Origin: Oscillospiraceae bacterium
GTDB lineage: Bacteria > Bacillota > Clostridia > Oscillospirales > Oscillospiraceae
Assembly (NCBI GenBank): GCA_017448145.1
Contig: JAFSMA010000122.1
Coordinates: 1 to 41,957 of the forward strand
DNA length: 41,957 bases
Direction: 5' to 3'
The notes beneath the pieces were generated by a model, which worked only from the letters and a program-made list of their open reading frames with translations, had not been told where the DNA came from and did not search any database. Of this stretch, positions 17,064 through 26,049 are shown piece after piece (within the stretch, counting starts at the first letter, position 1; every line of letters starts with the position of its first letter). The translations under genes and the position numbers were made by a program.

Positions 17064-18020
17064 ATGGAGAAAGTGAAAAAGACGCCGGCCAGCCTCAAGG
17101 CGCTGGTAAAGGAATTCCAGCTGGAAATTCTGGTGAAGGGCGACAACTTCGACACGGAGCAGGTGACTGTGTACGACGTGAACCGGCCCGCGTTGCAGCT
17201 TGTGGGCTTTTTCGACTTCTTTGACGTAAAGCGGTTGCAGATCATGGGCCTGACGGAAATCAAGTATCTGGAGCGGATGCATCCCGACCAGCGCAAGGCG
17301 GCGCTGGATCAGCTCATGTCCTACCCCTTCCCGGCGCTGATCATCTCCCGCAACATGGAGGCATTCCCGGAGATGCTGGAGTCCGCCCAGCGCAACGGCC
17401 GCACCATCCTGCGCACCGATATGGAGACGGTGGATGCCACCAGCCGTATCATCGACTACCTCAACCGTATGCTGGCGCCCCAGATCACCCGCCACGGCGT
17501 GCTGATGAACATCTACGGCCAAGGCGTGCTGATTTTCGGCGACAGCGGCATCGGCAAGAGCGAGACCGCTATCGAGCTGCTCAAGCGGGGCCACCGTCTG
17601 GTGGCGGACGACGCGGTGGACATCAAGCGTGTGTCGGAGACCCTCCACGGCTCGGCGCCGGAGCTGATTCGCCACTACATGGAGATCCGCGGCGTGGGCA
17701 TCATCGACGTGCAGCAGCTCTTCGGCATGGGGGCGGTGCAGTTTGACACGGAGATCGACCTGGTGATTCAGCTGGAGAAGTGGGAGGACGGCAAGTTCTA
17801 CGACAGGCTGGGCCTGGGCGACGAGACCATCGACATCCTGGGCGTGCGTCTGCCCATCTTTACCATCCCCGTCAGCGCGGGCCGCAACCTGGCCGGCATC
17901 GTGGAGCTGGCCACTATGAAGAACCGCCAGCTCTCCTACGGCGGCAACAGCTCCGACGACTTTGTGACCCAGTTTGACAAGAAGATCGACCAACTGATGG
18001 AAGAGGGCGCGAAGAAGTGA
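17064..18020 (+). CDS. hprK: HPr kinase/phosphorylase
   Basis: A 318-aa bifunctional enzyme that phosphorylates, and dephosphorylates by phosphorolysis, a serine of HPr, linking glycolytic state to carbon catabolite repression through CcpA. The N-terminal domain spans about 1-135. The catalytic domain has His144 (RHGV), Walker A GDSGIGKS (159-166) and the family signature EIRGVGIIDVQQLFG (from E207). The start at 17064 has GGGGAGA 8-10 nt upstream; a frame starting at 17031 has none. It overlaps glcK by 4 bp. HPr itself is not in the window. Confidence 0.96.
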   Translation: MEKVKKTPASLKALVKEFQLEILVKGDNFDTEQVTVYDVNRPALQLVGFFDFFDVKRLQIMGLTEIKYLERMHPDQRKAALDQLMSYPFPALIISRNMEAFPEMLESAQRNGRTILRTDMETVDATSRIIDYLNRMLAPQITRHGVLMNIYGQGVLIFGDSGIGKSETAIELLKRGHRLVADDAVDIKRVSETLHGSAPELIRHYMEIRGVGIIDVQQLFGMGAVQFDTEIDLVIQLEKWEDGKFYDRLGLGDETIDILGVRLPIFTIPVSAGRNLAGIVELATMKNRQLSYGGNSSDDFVTQFDKKIDQLMEEGAKK

Positions 18021-18979
18021 ACTACATCGGCATCGACATCGGAGGCACGAATTTGAAGGCGGGGCTGGTGGACGAGATGGGCAACCTGCTGGCCACCAAG
18101 AAAATCAAGGTGAGCCAGATCAGCGACAACGACTCCCTGGTGTGGACGCTGGTGTCGCTGATCCAGGATCTGTGCCAGGCCACGGACGTGCCCATCGGGC
18201 AGATTGCCTCGGTGGGCGTGGGGGTGCCGGGTACGGTGGAAATCCACTCCGGCGCCATTCTCTACACCTGCAACCTGCCGCTGCAAAACGTGCCGCTGCG
18301 GAAGCTGTTCCACCGGTATCTTCCCATGCCGCTGCTGATTGAAAACGACGCCAACTGCGCGGCTCTGGCGGAATACCACGTGGGGGCCGGGCGGGAGTCC
18401 AAGCGGTTTATCACCATCACCCTGGGCACCGGTATCGGCGGAGGCATCATCCACAACGGCAAAATCTACCACGGGGCCAACGGCATGGCCGGCGAGGTGG
18501 GCCACATGTCCATTGAGATGGGCGGTGAGCCCTGCCCCTGCGGGCGGCGGGGCTGCTGGGAGCGATACGCCTCGGCCACGGCGCTGAAGCGGCTGACCTC
18601 CCGGGTGCTGGCGGAGCATCCTGACAGCATCCTGCGCACGGTGGTGGATGAAAACGCAGGTCACGTCTCCGGCCAGTCCGCATTTATTGCGGCACGGCGG
18701 GGCGACCCGGTGGGACAATCCATTTGCCATACGTACATCGCCTACCTTGCCGATGGCATTGCCAATCTTATCAATCTGTTCCAGCCCGACACCCTGGCCA
18801 TCGGCGGCGGCGTCAGCAACGAGGAGGACAAATCGCTGCTGCTGCCCCTGCGCCGGGAGGTGGAACGGCTGACCATCCCATGCAGCGAGGACAAGCGCAC
18901 CAAAATCGTGAAGGTGGAGCTGGGCAACCAGGCGGGCATCATCGGCGCCGCCTTGCTGGGGAAAAAGAAACGGGTTTAA
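18017..18979 (+). CDS. glcK: ROK-family glucokinase
   Basis: A 320-aa sugar kinase that phosphorylates glucose at C6 with ATP. It has the phosphate-binding motif DIGGTNLKAG near the N-terminus (from D7), the catalytic-loop segment ENDANCAALAE, and the ROK zinc motif CPCGRRGC (C173, C175, C180) preceded by GEVGHMS. There is no N-terminal DNA-binding domain, so it is an enzyme rather than a NagC/XylR-like repressor. It uses a GTG start overlapping the hprK stop (GTGA). Being coupled to hprK fits joint roles in sugar use and catabolite control. Other hexoses cannot be excluded as substrate. Confidence 0.92.
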   Translation: MNYIGIDIGGTNLKAGLVDEMGNLLATKKIKVSQISDNDSLVWTLVSLIQDLCQATDVPIGQIASVGVGVPGTVEIHSGAILYTCNLPLQNVPLRKLFHRYLPMPLLIENDANCAALAEYHVGAGRESKRFITITLGTGIGGGIIHNGKIYHGANGMAGEVGHMSIEMGGEPCPCGRRGCWERYASATALKRLTSRVLAEHPDSILRTVVDENAGHVSGQSAFIAARRGDPVGQSICHTYIAYLADGIANLINLFQPDTLAIGGGVSNEEDKSLLLPLRREVERLTIPCSEDKRTKIVKVELGNQAGIIGAALLGKKKRV

Positions 18980-18998
18980 TCCCTTTTTAGGAGGAACT

Positions 18999-19910
18999 AT
19001 GGCCTGGTATCAAGACCTGGATAACCAAATCAAAGAACAGCTGCCAGGGCTGGACTATCGCTGGGATGAGCCCCTGGCGGGGCACATCTCCTTTCGGGTA
19101 GGCGGCGCGGCGAAGCGGATGGCCTTTCCCCAAAGCGGAGAGGCGCTGACGGCGCTGCTGGCGCTGGCAGAGGCGTGCCGAGCCCGCACCATCGTGCTGG
19201 GCAACGGCACCAACGTGCTTTTCCCCGACGAGGGCATAGACGCATTGGTGATTTCCACCGGAAAAATGTGTGATATGGCGCTGCGTAAAGGGAATCAGCT
19301 TTACGCAGAGGCGGGGGTCACTCTGGCCCGGGTGGCGGTATTTGCCCAGCAAAACGGCCTTTCCGGCCTGGCTTTTGCCCACGGCATTCCCGGCAGCGTA
19401 GGCGGCGCGGTGTGCATGAACGCCGGGGCCTACGGCGGGGAGATGAAAGACGTGCTGGCGGGGGCCTATGTGCTGGCGGGCGGCGAGACACGGTATATGA
19501 CCGTGGAGGAGCTTTCCCTTCGCTACCGCCACAGCTATCTGACCGACCACCCGGAGGCGGTAGTGCTGGGAGCGGTGTTTGACCTGCGGGAGGGGGATAA
19601 GGACGAGATCCGCCGGGAGATGGATGAGCTGATGGCCAGACGCAAGGCCAGCCAGCCCCTGGAATTCCCCAGCGCGGGCAGCACCTTTAAGCGTCCCGCG
19701 GGCCACTTTGCCGGGGCGCTGATCCAGGAGGCGGGGCTGAAGGGCCTCACCGTGGGCGGGGCCCAGGTGTCGGAAAAGCACGCGGGATTCGTCATCAACC
19801 GGGGCGGCGCCACGGCGGCGGACATCCTGGCTCTGATAGAACAGGTTCAGCAGGCGGTGTACCGCAGCAGCGGCGTCATGCTGGAGCCGGAGGTACGGAT
19901 TTACCGCTGA
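18999..19910 (+). CDS. murB: UDP-N-acetylenolpyruvoylglucosamine reductase
   Basis: A 303-aa FAD enzyme that reduces the enolpyruvyl group of UDP-GlcNAc-enolpyruvate to make UDP-MurNAc, a cytoplasmic step of peptidoglycan synthesis. FAD-binding segments are LGNGTNVLF and AFAHGIPGSVGGAVCMNAGAYGG. The proton donor is S228 in SAGSTFKRP, and the glutamate in LEPEVRIY (E298) completes the active site. The length and lack of the extra loop of E. coli MurB make it type II. AGGAGG lies 5 nt before the start. Confidence 0.97.
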   Translation: MAWYQDLDNQIKEQLPGLDYRWDEPLAGHISFRVGGAAKRMAFPQSGEALTALLALAEACRARTIVLGNGTNVLFPDEGIDALVISTGKMCDMALRKGNQLYAEAGVTLARVAVFAQQNGLSGLAFAHGIPGSVGGAVCMNAGAYGGEMKDVLAGAYVLAGGETRYMTVEELSLRYRHSYLTDHPEAVVLGAVFDLREGDKDEIRREMDELMARRKASQPLEFPSAGSTFKRPAGHFAGALIQEAGLKGLTVGGAQVSEKHAGFVINRGGATAADILALIEQVQQAVYRSSGVMLEPEVRIYR

Positions 19911-19942
19911 AAAGCAACAGAGGATAACGGGGAGAGATAGAG

Positions 19943-20800
19943 ATGGAGATCCTGCTGATTTCGGGGCTCAGCGGCAGCGGTAAGCGGACGGCTGCGGCGA
20001 TCCTGGAGGATATTGGTTTTTATATTGTGGAGAACCTGCCCGCCAAGATGATGGTGGCCTTTGCCCAATTCTGTGTGGCGTCCCAGGGGAAATATGACCG
20101 GGTGGCCTTTGTGTACGACGTGCGCTCCGGCGAGTCAGCAGAGGAATACAGCGAGGCGCTGCACAAGCTGCGGGAGATGAACGCCCTGTGCCGGGTGCTG
20201 TATCTGGACACGGACACCGCCACCATCATTCACCGCTACAAGGAGACCCGGCGCAAACATCCCCTGGCCAAGGAGGGGATGACCATTGAAAGCGCGGTGG
20301 CCCAGGAAGAAAAGCTGATGCGCCCCGTCCGGGAGAGCGCCGACATGGTGATCAACACCTCCACCTATTCCACTGCCAAGCTGCGCAGCGAGCTGCGGGA
20401 GATGTTCGCGGCAGGGAATAATAAGGAGCCGTTGCAGGTGAACGTCATGTCCTTCGGCTTTAAGTACGGCCTGCCCATGGAGGCGGATCTGGTGCTGGAC
20501 GTGCGTTTTATGCCCAATCCCTATTACGTGGATGAGCTGAAGCACCACACCGGATTGGAGGAGAACGTGAAGCGCTATGTGCTGTCCTTCGCCCAGACCC
20601 AGGAATTCCTCACCAAGGCCAAGGATTTACTGGCCTTTTTGCTGCCCCAGTACAGCCAGGAGGGCAAGTCCATGGTGACGGTAGCCTTCGGCTGTACCGG
20701 CGGACGCCACCGCAGCGTGGCCATTGCCCATGAGATGGCGGCGGCCATTTCCGCCGGGGGCTATCCCACTACCGAGAGCCACAGGGATATTTCCAGATAA
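19943..20800 (+). CDS. rapZ: RapZ/YvcJ family nucleotide-binding protein
   Basis: A 285-aa P-loop protein of the family that in E. coli is the RNase adaptor sensing glucosamine-6-phosphate, and in Bacillus is the GTP-hydrolysing YvcJ. The N-terminal half holds the P loop GLSGSGKRTA and VENLPAKMM. The C-terminal half has the highly conserved VNVMSFGFKYGLPMEADLVLDVRF and VAFGCTGGRHRSVAIAH. The P loop lacks the usual Ser/Thr right after the lysine (GKR-T rather than GKS/GKT), which is unusual. It is part of the murB-rapZ-whiA run. The yvcK gene that commonly lies between rapZ and whiA is absent. Confidence 0.93.
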   Translation: MEILLISGLSGSGKRTAAAILEDIGFYIVENLPAKMMVAFAQFCVASQGKYDRVAFVYDVRSGESAEEYSEALHKLREMNALCRVLYLDTDTATIIHRYKETRRKHPLAKEGMTIESAVAQEEKLMRPVRESADMVINTSTYSTAKLRSELREMFAAGNNKEPLQVNVMSFGFKYGLPMEADLVLDVRFMPNPYYVDELKHHTGLEENVKRYVLSFAQTQEFLTKAKDLLAFLLPQYSQEGKSMVTVAFGCTGGRHRSVAIAHEMAAAISAGGYPTTESHRDISR

Positions 20801-20818
20801 CGAAACGGAGGCGGGAAG

Positions 20819-21724
20819 ATGGTTTCCTTTGCCGCAAGAGTGAAAAACGAGATGTGCCGCACCGCCATTCAGCGCACAGCCGCTGCCCGGGCGGAGTGCT
20901 ACGGCGTGCTGCTGTACTGCAACACCTTCTCCACCCGGGAGGTGCGAATCGTTACGGAAAACGGCGACTTTGCCACTCGGCTGCCCAAGCTGTTCCAGAA
21001 GGCCTTCGGCGTTCATTTTGATCGCCAGCCGGAGGAGGACGCGGCGGGGAAGCTGATTTTCCAAATCACCGATGGGGAAAAGCTGGGCCGCATCATCGAC
21101 GCCCTGGGCTTTGACGCCCGGCAGATGCTGGTGCAGCATGTGAACTTCGGCATTTTGGAGGAGGAGGCAGACCGCTGTGCCTTTCTGCGGGGGGCTTTCC
21201 TGGCGGGGGGCAGCGTCACCGACCCGGAGAAGCGGTATCACCTGGAGCTGGCCTCCTCTCACGTGCAGGCCAGCCGGGAGGTGTCCACGCTGCTGGAGGA
21301 TACCGGTTTTGCGCCCCGCACGGTGATGCGGGGCGGCAACGCAGTGATCTACTTCAAGCTGTCAGAACACATTGAGGACTTTCTGACCATGACCGGCGCC
21401 CCGGCGGCGGCCACGGAGATCATGGCGGCCAAGGTGAACAAATCCCTGCGCAACGAGGTAAACCGGGCCACCAACTGCGACATCGCCAACCTGGACAAGA
21501 CGCTGAAGGCGGCGGAGAGCCAGTGCCGGGACATTGAGAAGCTGCGCGCCGCCGGGAAGCTGGACGCCCTGCCGGAGCAGATCAAGACTACGGCGCTGCT
21601 GCGGATGGCCAACATGGAGGCGTCTATGGCGGAGCTGGCCCGGCTCCACAACCCGCCCATCACCAAATCCTGCCTGAACCACCGGCTGCGGAAGCTCGGC
21701 GAGCTGGCAAAAACGGTGGAATAA
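20819..21724 (+). CDS. whiA: DNA-binding regulator WhiA
   Basis: A 301-aa protein with an N-terminal degenerate LAGLIDADG homing-endonuclease-like domain (AECYGVLLYCNTFS through FLRGAFLAGGSVTDPEKRYHLEL) and a C-terminal helix-turn-helix (NPPITKSCLNHRLRKLGELA). WhiA controls cell division and sporulation genes in actinobacteria and affects chromosome segregation and division in Bacillus. The start at 20819 has GGAGGCGG upstream. It lies 18 bp after rapZ and 26 bp before dnaE. Confidence 0.96.
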   Translation: MVSFAARVKNEMCRTAIQRTAAARAECYGVLLYCNTFSTREVRIVTENGDFATRLPKLFQKAFGVHFDRQPEEDAAGKLIFQITDGEKLGRIIDALGFDARQMLVQHVNFGILEEEADRCAFLRGAFLAGGSVTDPEKRYHLELASSHVQASREVSTLLEDTGFAPRTVMRGGNAVIYFKLSEHIEDFLTMTGAPAAATEIMAAKVNKSLRNEVNRATNCDIANLDKTLKAAESQCRDIEKLRAAGKLDALPEQIKTTALLRMANMEASMAELARLHNPPITKSCLNHRLRKLGELAKTVE

Positions 21725-21750
21725 ACCGCCATTAACTAAGGAGAACGGAT

Positions 21751-24700
21751 ATGTCCTTCGTACATCTGCATGTGCATACGGAATACAGCCTGCTGGACGG
21801 CGCCTGCCGCATCCGCGACCTGCCCAGGCTGGTGCGGGAGATGGGGCAGACGGCCTGCGCCATTACCGACCACGGCGCCATGTACGGCGTCATCGACTTT
21901 TACCGGGCCTGCAAGGCGGAGGGCATCCATCCCGTCATCGGCTGCGAGGTCTACGTGGCCCGCCGCAGCCGGTTTGACAAAACCCATGAATTCGACAGCG
22001 AATCCCGGCACCTGGTGCTGCTGTGCCAGAATGAGACGGGCTATCGGAATTTGAGCTACATGGTGTCACAGGCCTATGTGGAGGGCTTTTACAACAAGCC
22101 CCGCATTGATATGGATCTGCTGCGAGAGCACCATGAGGGATTGATCGCCCTGTCGGCTTGCCTGGCCGGCGAGGTGCCCAAGCGGATCTTGAACAACGAT
22201 TACGAGGGGGCCAAGGCTTACGCGTTGGAGATGAACGCCCTGTTCGGCCAGAACAACTACTACCTGGAATTGCAGGATCACGGCATTGCCGACCAGACCA
22301 TCGTCAACCGGGCGCTGCTGCGGATGCATGAGGAGACGGGCATTCCGCTGGTATGTACCAATGACGCCCATTATCTGCGGAAAGAGGATGCCGACAGCCA
22401 CGACGTGCTGCTGTGCATCCAGACAGGGAAAACGGTGGACGATGAAAACCGGATGCGCTACGAGCCCCGGAACTTCTATCTCCGCTCCACGGAGGAGATG
22501 GAGCGGCTGTTTGCCGCCTATCCCGAGGCGGTGGAGAACACCCAGCGCATCGCTGACCGGTGCCAACTGGAGTTTACCTTCGGCAAGTACCACCTGCCGG
22601 AATTCAAGCTGCCGGAGGGCTACGACTCGCCCACCTACCTGCGGGAGCTGTGCGACAAGGGCTTTGCCGAGCGATACGGCGACAGGCCGGAGTACCGGGG
22701 ACAGCTGACCTATGAGCTGGACATGATTGAGAAAATGGGCTTTACCGACTATTTCCTCATCGTGTCCGACTTTGTGCGCTACGCCAAGAGCGTGGGCATC
22801 CCGGTGGGGCCGGGCCGCGGCTCGGCGGCGGGCTCCATGGTGTCCTACTGCCTGTACATCACCGACATCGACCCCATGGCGTACAGCCTGTATTTCGAGC
22901 GTTTTCTGAACCCGGAGCGGGTGTCCATGCCCGATATCGACATGGACTTCGGCGACACCCGCCGGGGCGAGGTGGTGGACTACGTGCGGGCTAAGTACGG
23001 CGACGACCACGTGGCCCAGATCGTCACCTTCGGCACCATGGCCGCCCGGGGCGCCATCCGGGACGTGGGCCGGGTGCTGAACATGACCTACGCCGAGGTG
23101 GACGTGGTGGCCAAGCTGGTGCCCAACGCGCTGCACATCACCCTGGACGACGCGCTGAAAATCAGCAAACAGCTGAACGACATGTACCAGTCCGACCCAC
23201 GGGTGAAGAAGCTCATCGACACCGCCAAGTCGCTGGAGGGTATGCCCCGCCACGCCAGCACCCACGCGGCGGGCGTGGTCATCACCAAGCGGCCGGTGTA
23301 TGAATACGTGCCCCTGGCCCGGAACGACGACGCCATTGTGTGCCAGTACAACATGATCACGCTGGAAGAGCTGGGCCTGCTGAAAATGGACTTTTTGGGT
23401 CTGCGAAATCTGACGGTGCTGGACGACGCGGTGAAGATGGTGCAGCAGGTGGAGCCGGATTTCCGACTGGAGAATATCCCTATGGACGATCCGGAGGTGT
23501 TCGCCATGCTGACGGCGGGCAAGACCTCCGGCGTGTTCCAGATGGAATCCAGCGGCATGACCGGCGTGTGTCTGGGGCTGAAGCCGGAGAACATCGAGGA
23601 CATCACGGCCATTATCGCCCTGTACCGTCCCGGCCCCATGGAGTCCATTCCCCGGTTTATCGCCTGCAAGCACAACCCCTCGCTGATTACCTACAAGCAC
23701 CCGGCCTTAAAGCCCATCCTGGACATCACCTACGGCTGCATCGTGTACCAGGAGCAGGTGATCAAGATTTTCCAGCAGTTGGGCGGCTTCTCCCTGGGCC
23801 AGGCGGACATGGTGCGCCGGGCCATCTCCAAGAAAAAGGCGGAGCAGATCAAGAAGGAGCGGCAGGCTTTCGTGTACGGCGACGAGAGCAGGGGCATCTG
23901 CGGCTGCATTGCCAACGGCATCCCGGAGGCCACCGCCAACGCCATTTATGACGAGATTTACGATTTTGCCAACTACGCCTTCAACAAGGCCCACGCCGTG
24001 TCCTACGCGGTGGTGGCCTACCAGACGGCGTGGTTCAAGTGCCACCACGTGCGGGAGTACATGGCGGCGCTGCTGACCTCCGTGCTGGACAATACCGACA
24101 AGGTGACGGAGTACATCGCCGAGTGTAAAAACTGCGGCATCGACCTGCTGCCGCCGGACATCAACCGGTCCGACGACCGCTTTACCGTGGAGGGCAGCGG
24201 CATTCGCTTCGGCCTGGTGGCCATTAAGAACATCGGTCGTGGCTTCGTGCAGGCCATTATGCGCAAGCGACAGGAGGAGGGGGATTTCGTATCCTTCCAG
24301 GACTTTTGCAGTAAGATGATCGACTGCACGGAAATGAACCGCCGTGCGGTGGAGAACCTCATTCGCGCCGGGGCGTTTGATTCCCTGGGCGCACGGCGCA
24401 GCCAACTGATGGAGGTCTACCAGCGGGTGCTGGACGCGGTGGCGTCGCAGCGCAAGTCCAACGTGGACGGGCAGTTGGATTTCTTCGGCATGGCCTCCGG
24501 CAGCCGGGGCGGCGGCAGCATGATTCCGCTGCCGGACATCCCGGAGTTTTCCGCCGACCAACTTGTGTTTATGGAGAAGGAGACTACCGGCCTCTTTATC
24601 AGCGGTCACCCCATGGTGAACTACCGCCATAAGGCCAAAGCCATCGGCGCGGTGCCTATCCACGCCATTTTGGAGGACTTTTCCGCCGAGGACGGGCCCC

Positions 24701-25242
24701 GGAAATTCCGGGACGGGCAGGATATCACCATCGCCGGCATCGTTACCGCCAGCAAGACCCAGACCACCAAAAAGCAGACGCTGATGGCCTATGTGACGGT
24801 GGAGGACGAGACGGGGGCTATGGAGGTCATCTGCTTCGACAGGAGCATCGGACTCTACGGTGGCTCCATGACGGTGAACACCGCTGTGGCGGTGCAGGGC
24901 AGGCTGTCCATTCGGGATGAGAAGCCGCCTCAAATCATGTGCAATACCTTTTTAACCATTGACACTGCCTTTGCCGCCTATGAGGCGGCGATGCGGGAGC
25001 GGCCCCGCACACCCGCGCAGCGCACCGTTTATTTGAAGGTGCCGGGGTTGGAGAGCCGGGAATTTGCGCATTTGAAATTGGTAATGACCATGTTCGAGGG
25101 CGACACGCCGGTGAAAATCCGTCTGGCGGACACCGGCAAAATGCTGCTGACCCACTGCCTGTATCACCCGGCGCTGCTGGACGAGTGCCGGGAGTGGCTG
25201 GGCAAGGAGAACGTGGTAGTACGCGAAGAAAAGGGAAGGTGA
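21751..25242 (+). CDS. dnaE: DNA polymerase III alpha subunit, DnaE
   Basis: A 1163-aa replicative C-family polymerase of the DnaE type; in Firmicutes it extends primers, while PolC does the bulk of synthesis. The PHP domain begins at FVHLHVHTEYSLLDG. The palm has catalytic aspartates in PDIDMDFGD (D395, D397) and a third in KMDFLGLRNL (D547). It continues with thumb and fingers, the helix-hairpin-helix region (RAVENLIRAGAFDSLG), and an OB fold near residues 990-1080 (ITIAGIVTASKTQTTKKQTL). There is no DEDD exonuclease insertion, which excludes PolC. AAGGAGA precedes the start. Confidence 0.97.
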   Translation: MSFVHLHVHTEYSLLDGACRIRDLPRLVREMGQTACAITDHGAMYGVIDFYRACKAEGIHPVIGCEVYVARRSRFDKTHEFDSESRHLVLLCQNETGYRNLSYMVSQAYVEGFYNKPRIDMDLLREHHEGLIALSACLAGEVPKRILNNDYEGAKAYALEMNALFGQNNYYLELQDHGIADQTIVNRALLRMHEETGIPLVCTNDAHYLRKEDADSHDVLLCIQTGKTVDDENRMRYEPRNFYLRSTEEMERLFAAYPEAVENTQRIADRCQLEFTFGKYHLPEFKLPEGYDSPTYLRELCDKGFAERYGDRPEYRGQLTYELDMIEKMGFTDYFLIVSDFVRYAKSVGIPVGPGRGSAAGSMVSYCLYITDIDPMAYSLYFERFLNPERVSMPDIDMDFGDTRRGEVVDYVRAKYGDDHVAQIVTFGTMAARGAIRDVGRVLNMTYAEVDVVAKLVPNALHITLDDALKISKQLNDMYQSDPRVKKLIDTAKSLEGMPRHASTHAAGVVITKRPVYEYVPLARNDDAIVCQYNMITLEELGLLKMDFLGLRNLTVLDDAVKMVQQVEPDFRLENIPMDDPEVFAMLTAGKTSGVFQMESSGMTGVCLGLKPENIEDITAIIALYRPGPMESIPRFIACKHNPSLITYKHPALKPILDITYGCIVYQEQVIKIFQQLGGFSLGQADMVRRAISKKKAEQIKKERQAFVYGDESRGICGCIANGIPEATANAIYDEIYDFANYAFNKAHAVSYAVVAYQTAWFKCHHVREYMAALLTSVLDNTDKVTEYIAECKNCGIDLLPPDINRSDDRFTVEGSGIRFGLVAIKNIGRGFVQAIMRKRQEEGDFVSFQDFCSKMIDCTEMNRRAVENLIRAGAFDSLGARRSQLMEVYQRVLDAVASQRKSNVDGQLDFFGMASGSRGGGSMIPLPDIPEFSADQLVFMEKETTGLFISGHPMVNYRHKAKAIGAVPIHAILEDFSAEDGPRKFRDGQDITIAGIVTASKTQTTKKQTLMAYVTVEDETGAMEVICFDRSIGLYGGSMTVNTAVAVQGRLSIRDEKPPQIMCNTFLTIDTAFAAYEAAMRERPRTPAQRTVYLKVPGLESREFAHLKLVMTMFEGDTPVKIRLADTGKMLLTHCLYHPALLDECREWLGKENVVVREEKGR

Positions 25243-25246
25243 GGCC

Positions 25247-26038
25247 ATGACAGAATTGATACGCGAGATGCTGTTTCCTATGCCTATGACGGTGCAGATG
25301 GTGATCATCGTCATCGTGGGCGTGTTTCTGGCCTCCTTTGTGGACGGCGTGGCCGGGGGCGGAGGCATTATCTCTGTGCCCACGTATCTGATCGCGGGCC
25401 TGCCGGCCCATCTGGCGCTGGGCACCAACAAGCTGTCCTCCTGCATCGGCACGGCTGTGTCGGCGGGGCGGTTTATCAAGGGCGGCTACGTGGACTGGAA
25501 GCTGGGGGTGCCGTCTATCGTGCTGGCGTTGGCCGGCGCCCATCTGGGCACCCGACTGCAACTGGCGCTGGACGAGCGGTACTTAAAATGGCTGCTGCTG
25601 GTGGTGCTGCCCATCGTGGCGGTGGTGGTGCTGCGGCAGAGGACGTTCCCGGAGGAGCGGGGCGAAATGCCGGAAACGCGGCGGGCTGCCATTGTACTGG
25701 CTGCGTCGCTGATTGTGGGGGCCTATGACGGCTTTTACGGCCCCGGTACAGGCACGTTCCTCATCCTCATCTACTGCAACTTTGCGAAGATGGATTTGCG
25801 CACCGCCTCCGGCAACGTGAAGCTGGTGAATCTGGCCAGCAATATCGGCGCGCTGGTGACATCGTTTTTAAGCGGAAAGGTGTTTATCGTACTGGGCCTC
25901 ATCGGCGCGGTGGCGTCCATCGCGGGCCATTATATCGGCTCCGGCATGGCCATTAAAAACGGCGCGAAAATCGTGAAGCCGGTGATTCTGGTGGTGCTGG
26001 CGCTGCTGGCGGTAAAGGTGATCACGGAACTGGTGTGA
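25247..26038 (+). CDS. TSUP (TauE/SafE) family membrane transporter
   Basis: A 263-aa membrane protein with about eight helices in two repeats. The repeat signatures are VDGVAGGGGIISVPTYL, followed by ALGTNKLSS, and in the second half GAYDGFYGPGTGTFL followed by TASGNVKLVNLASN. These pairs identify the TauE/SafE family, members of which export or import sulfite, sulfoacetate, thiosulfate or similar organic anions. Substrate cannot be told from sequence. The start lies 4 bp after the dnaE stop, with AAGGTGAGG inside dnaE as ribosome site. Confidence 0.92.
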   Translation: MTELIREMLFPMPMTVQMVIIVIVGVFLASFVDGVAGGGGIISVPTYLIAGLPAHLALGTNKLSSCIGTAVSAGRFIKGGYVDWKLGVPSIVLALAGAHLGTRLQLALDERYLKWLLLVVLPIVAVVVLRQRTFPEERGEMPETRRAAIVLAASLIVGAYDGFYGPGTGTFLILIYCNFAKMDLRTASGNVKLVNLASNIGALVTSFLSGKVFIVLGLIGAVASIAGHYIGSGMAIKNGAKIVKPVILVVLALLAVKVITELV

Positions 26039-26049
26039 GGGGGAAGGAT

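Noticed and set aside
22066..24933. Long minus-strand frames opposite dnaE
   Set aside because: His/Val/Leu-rich composition typical of antisense frames in GC-rich genes; dnaE motifs on the plus strand are complete.
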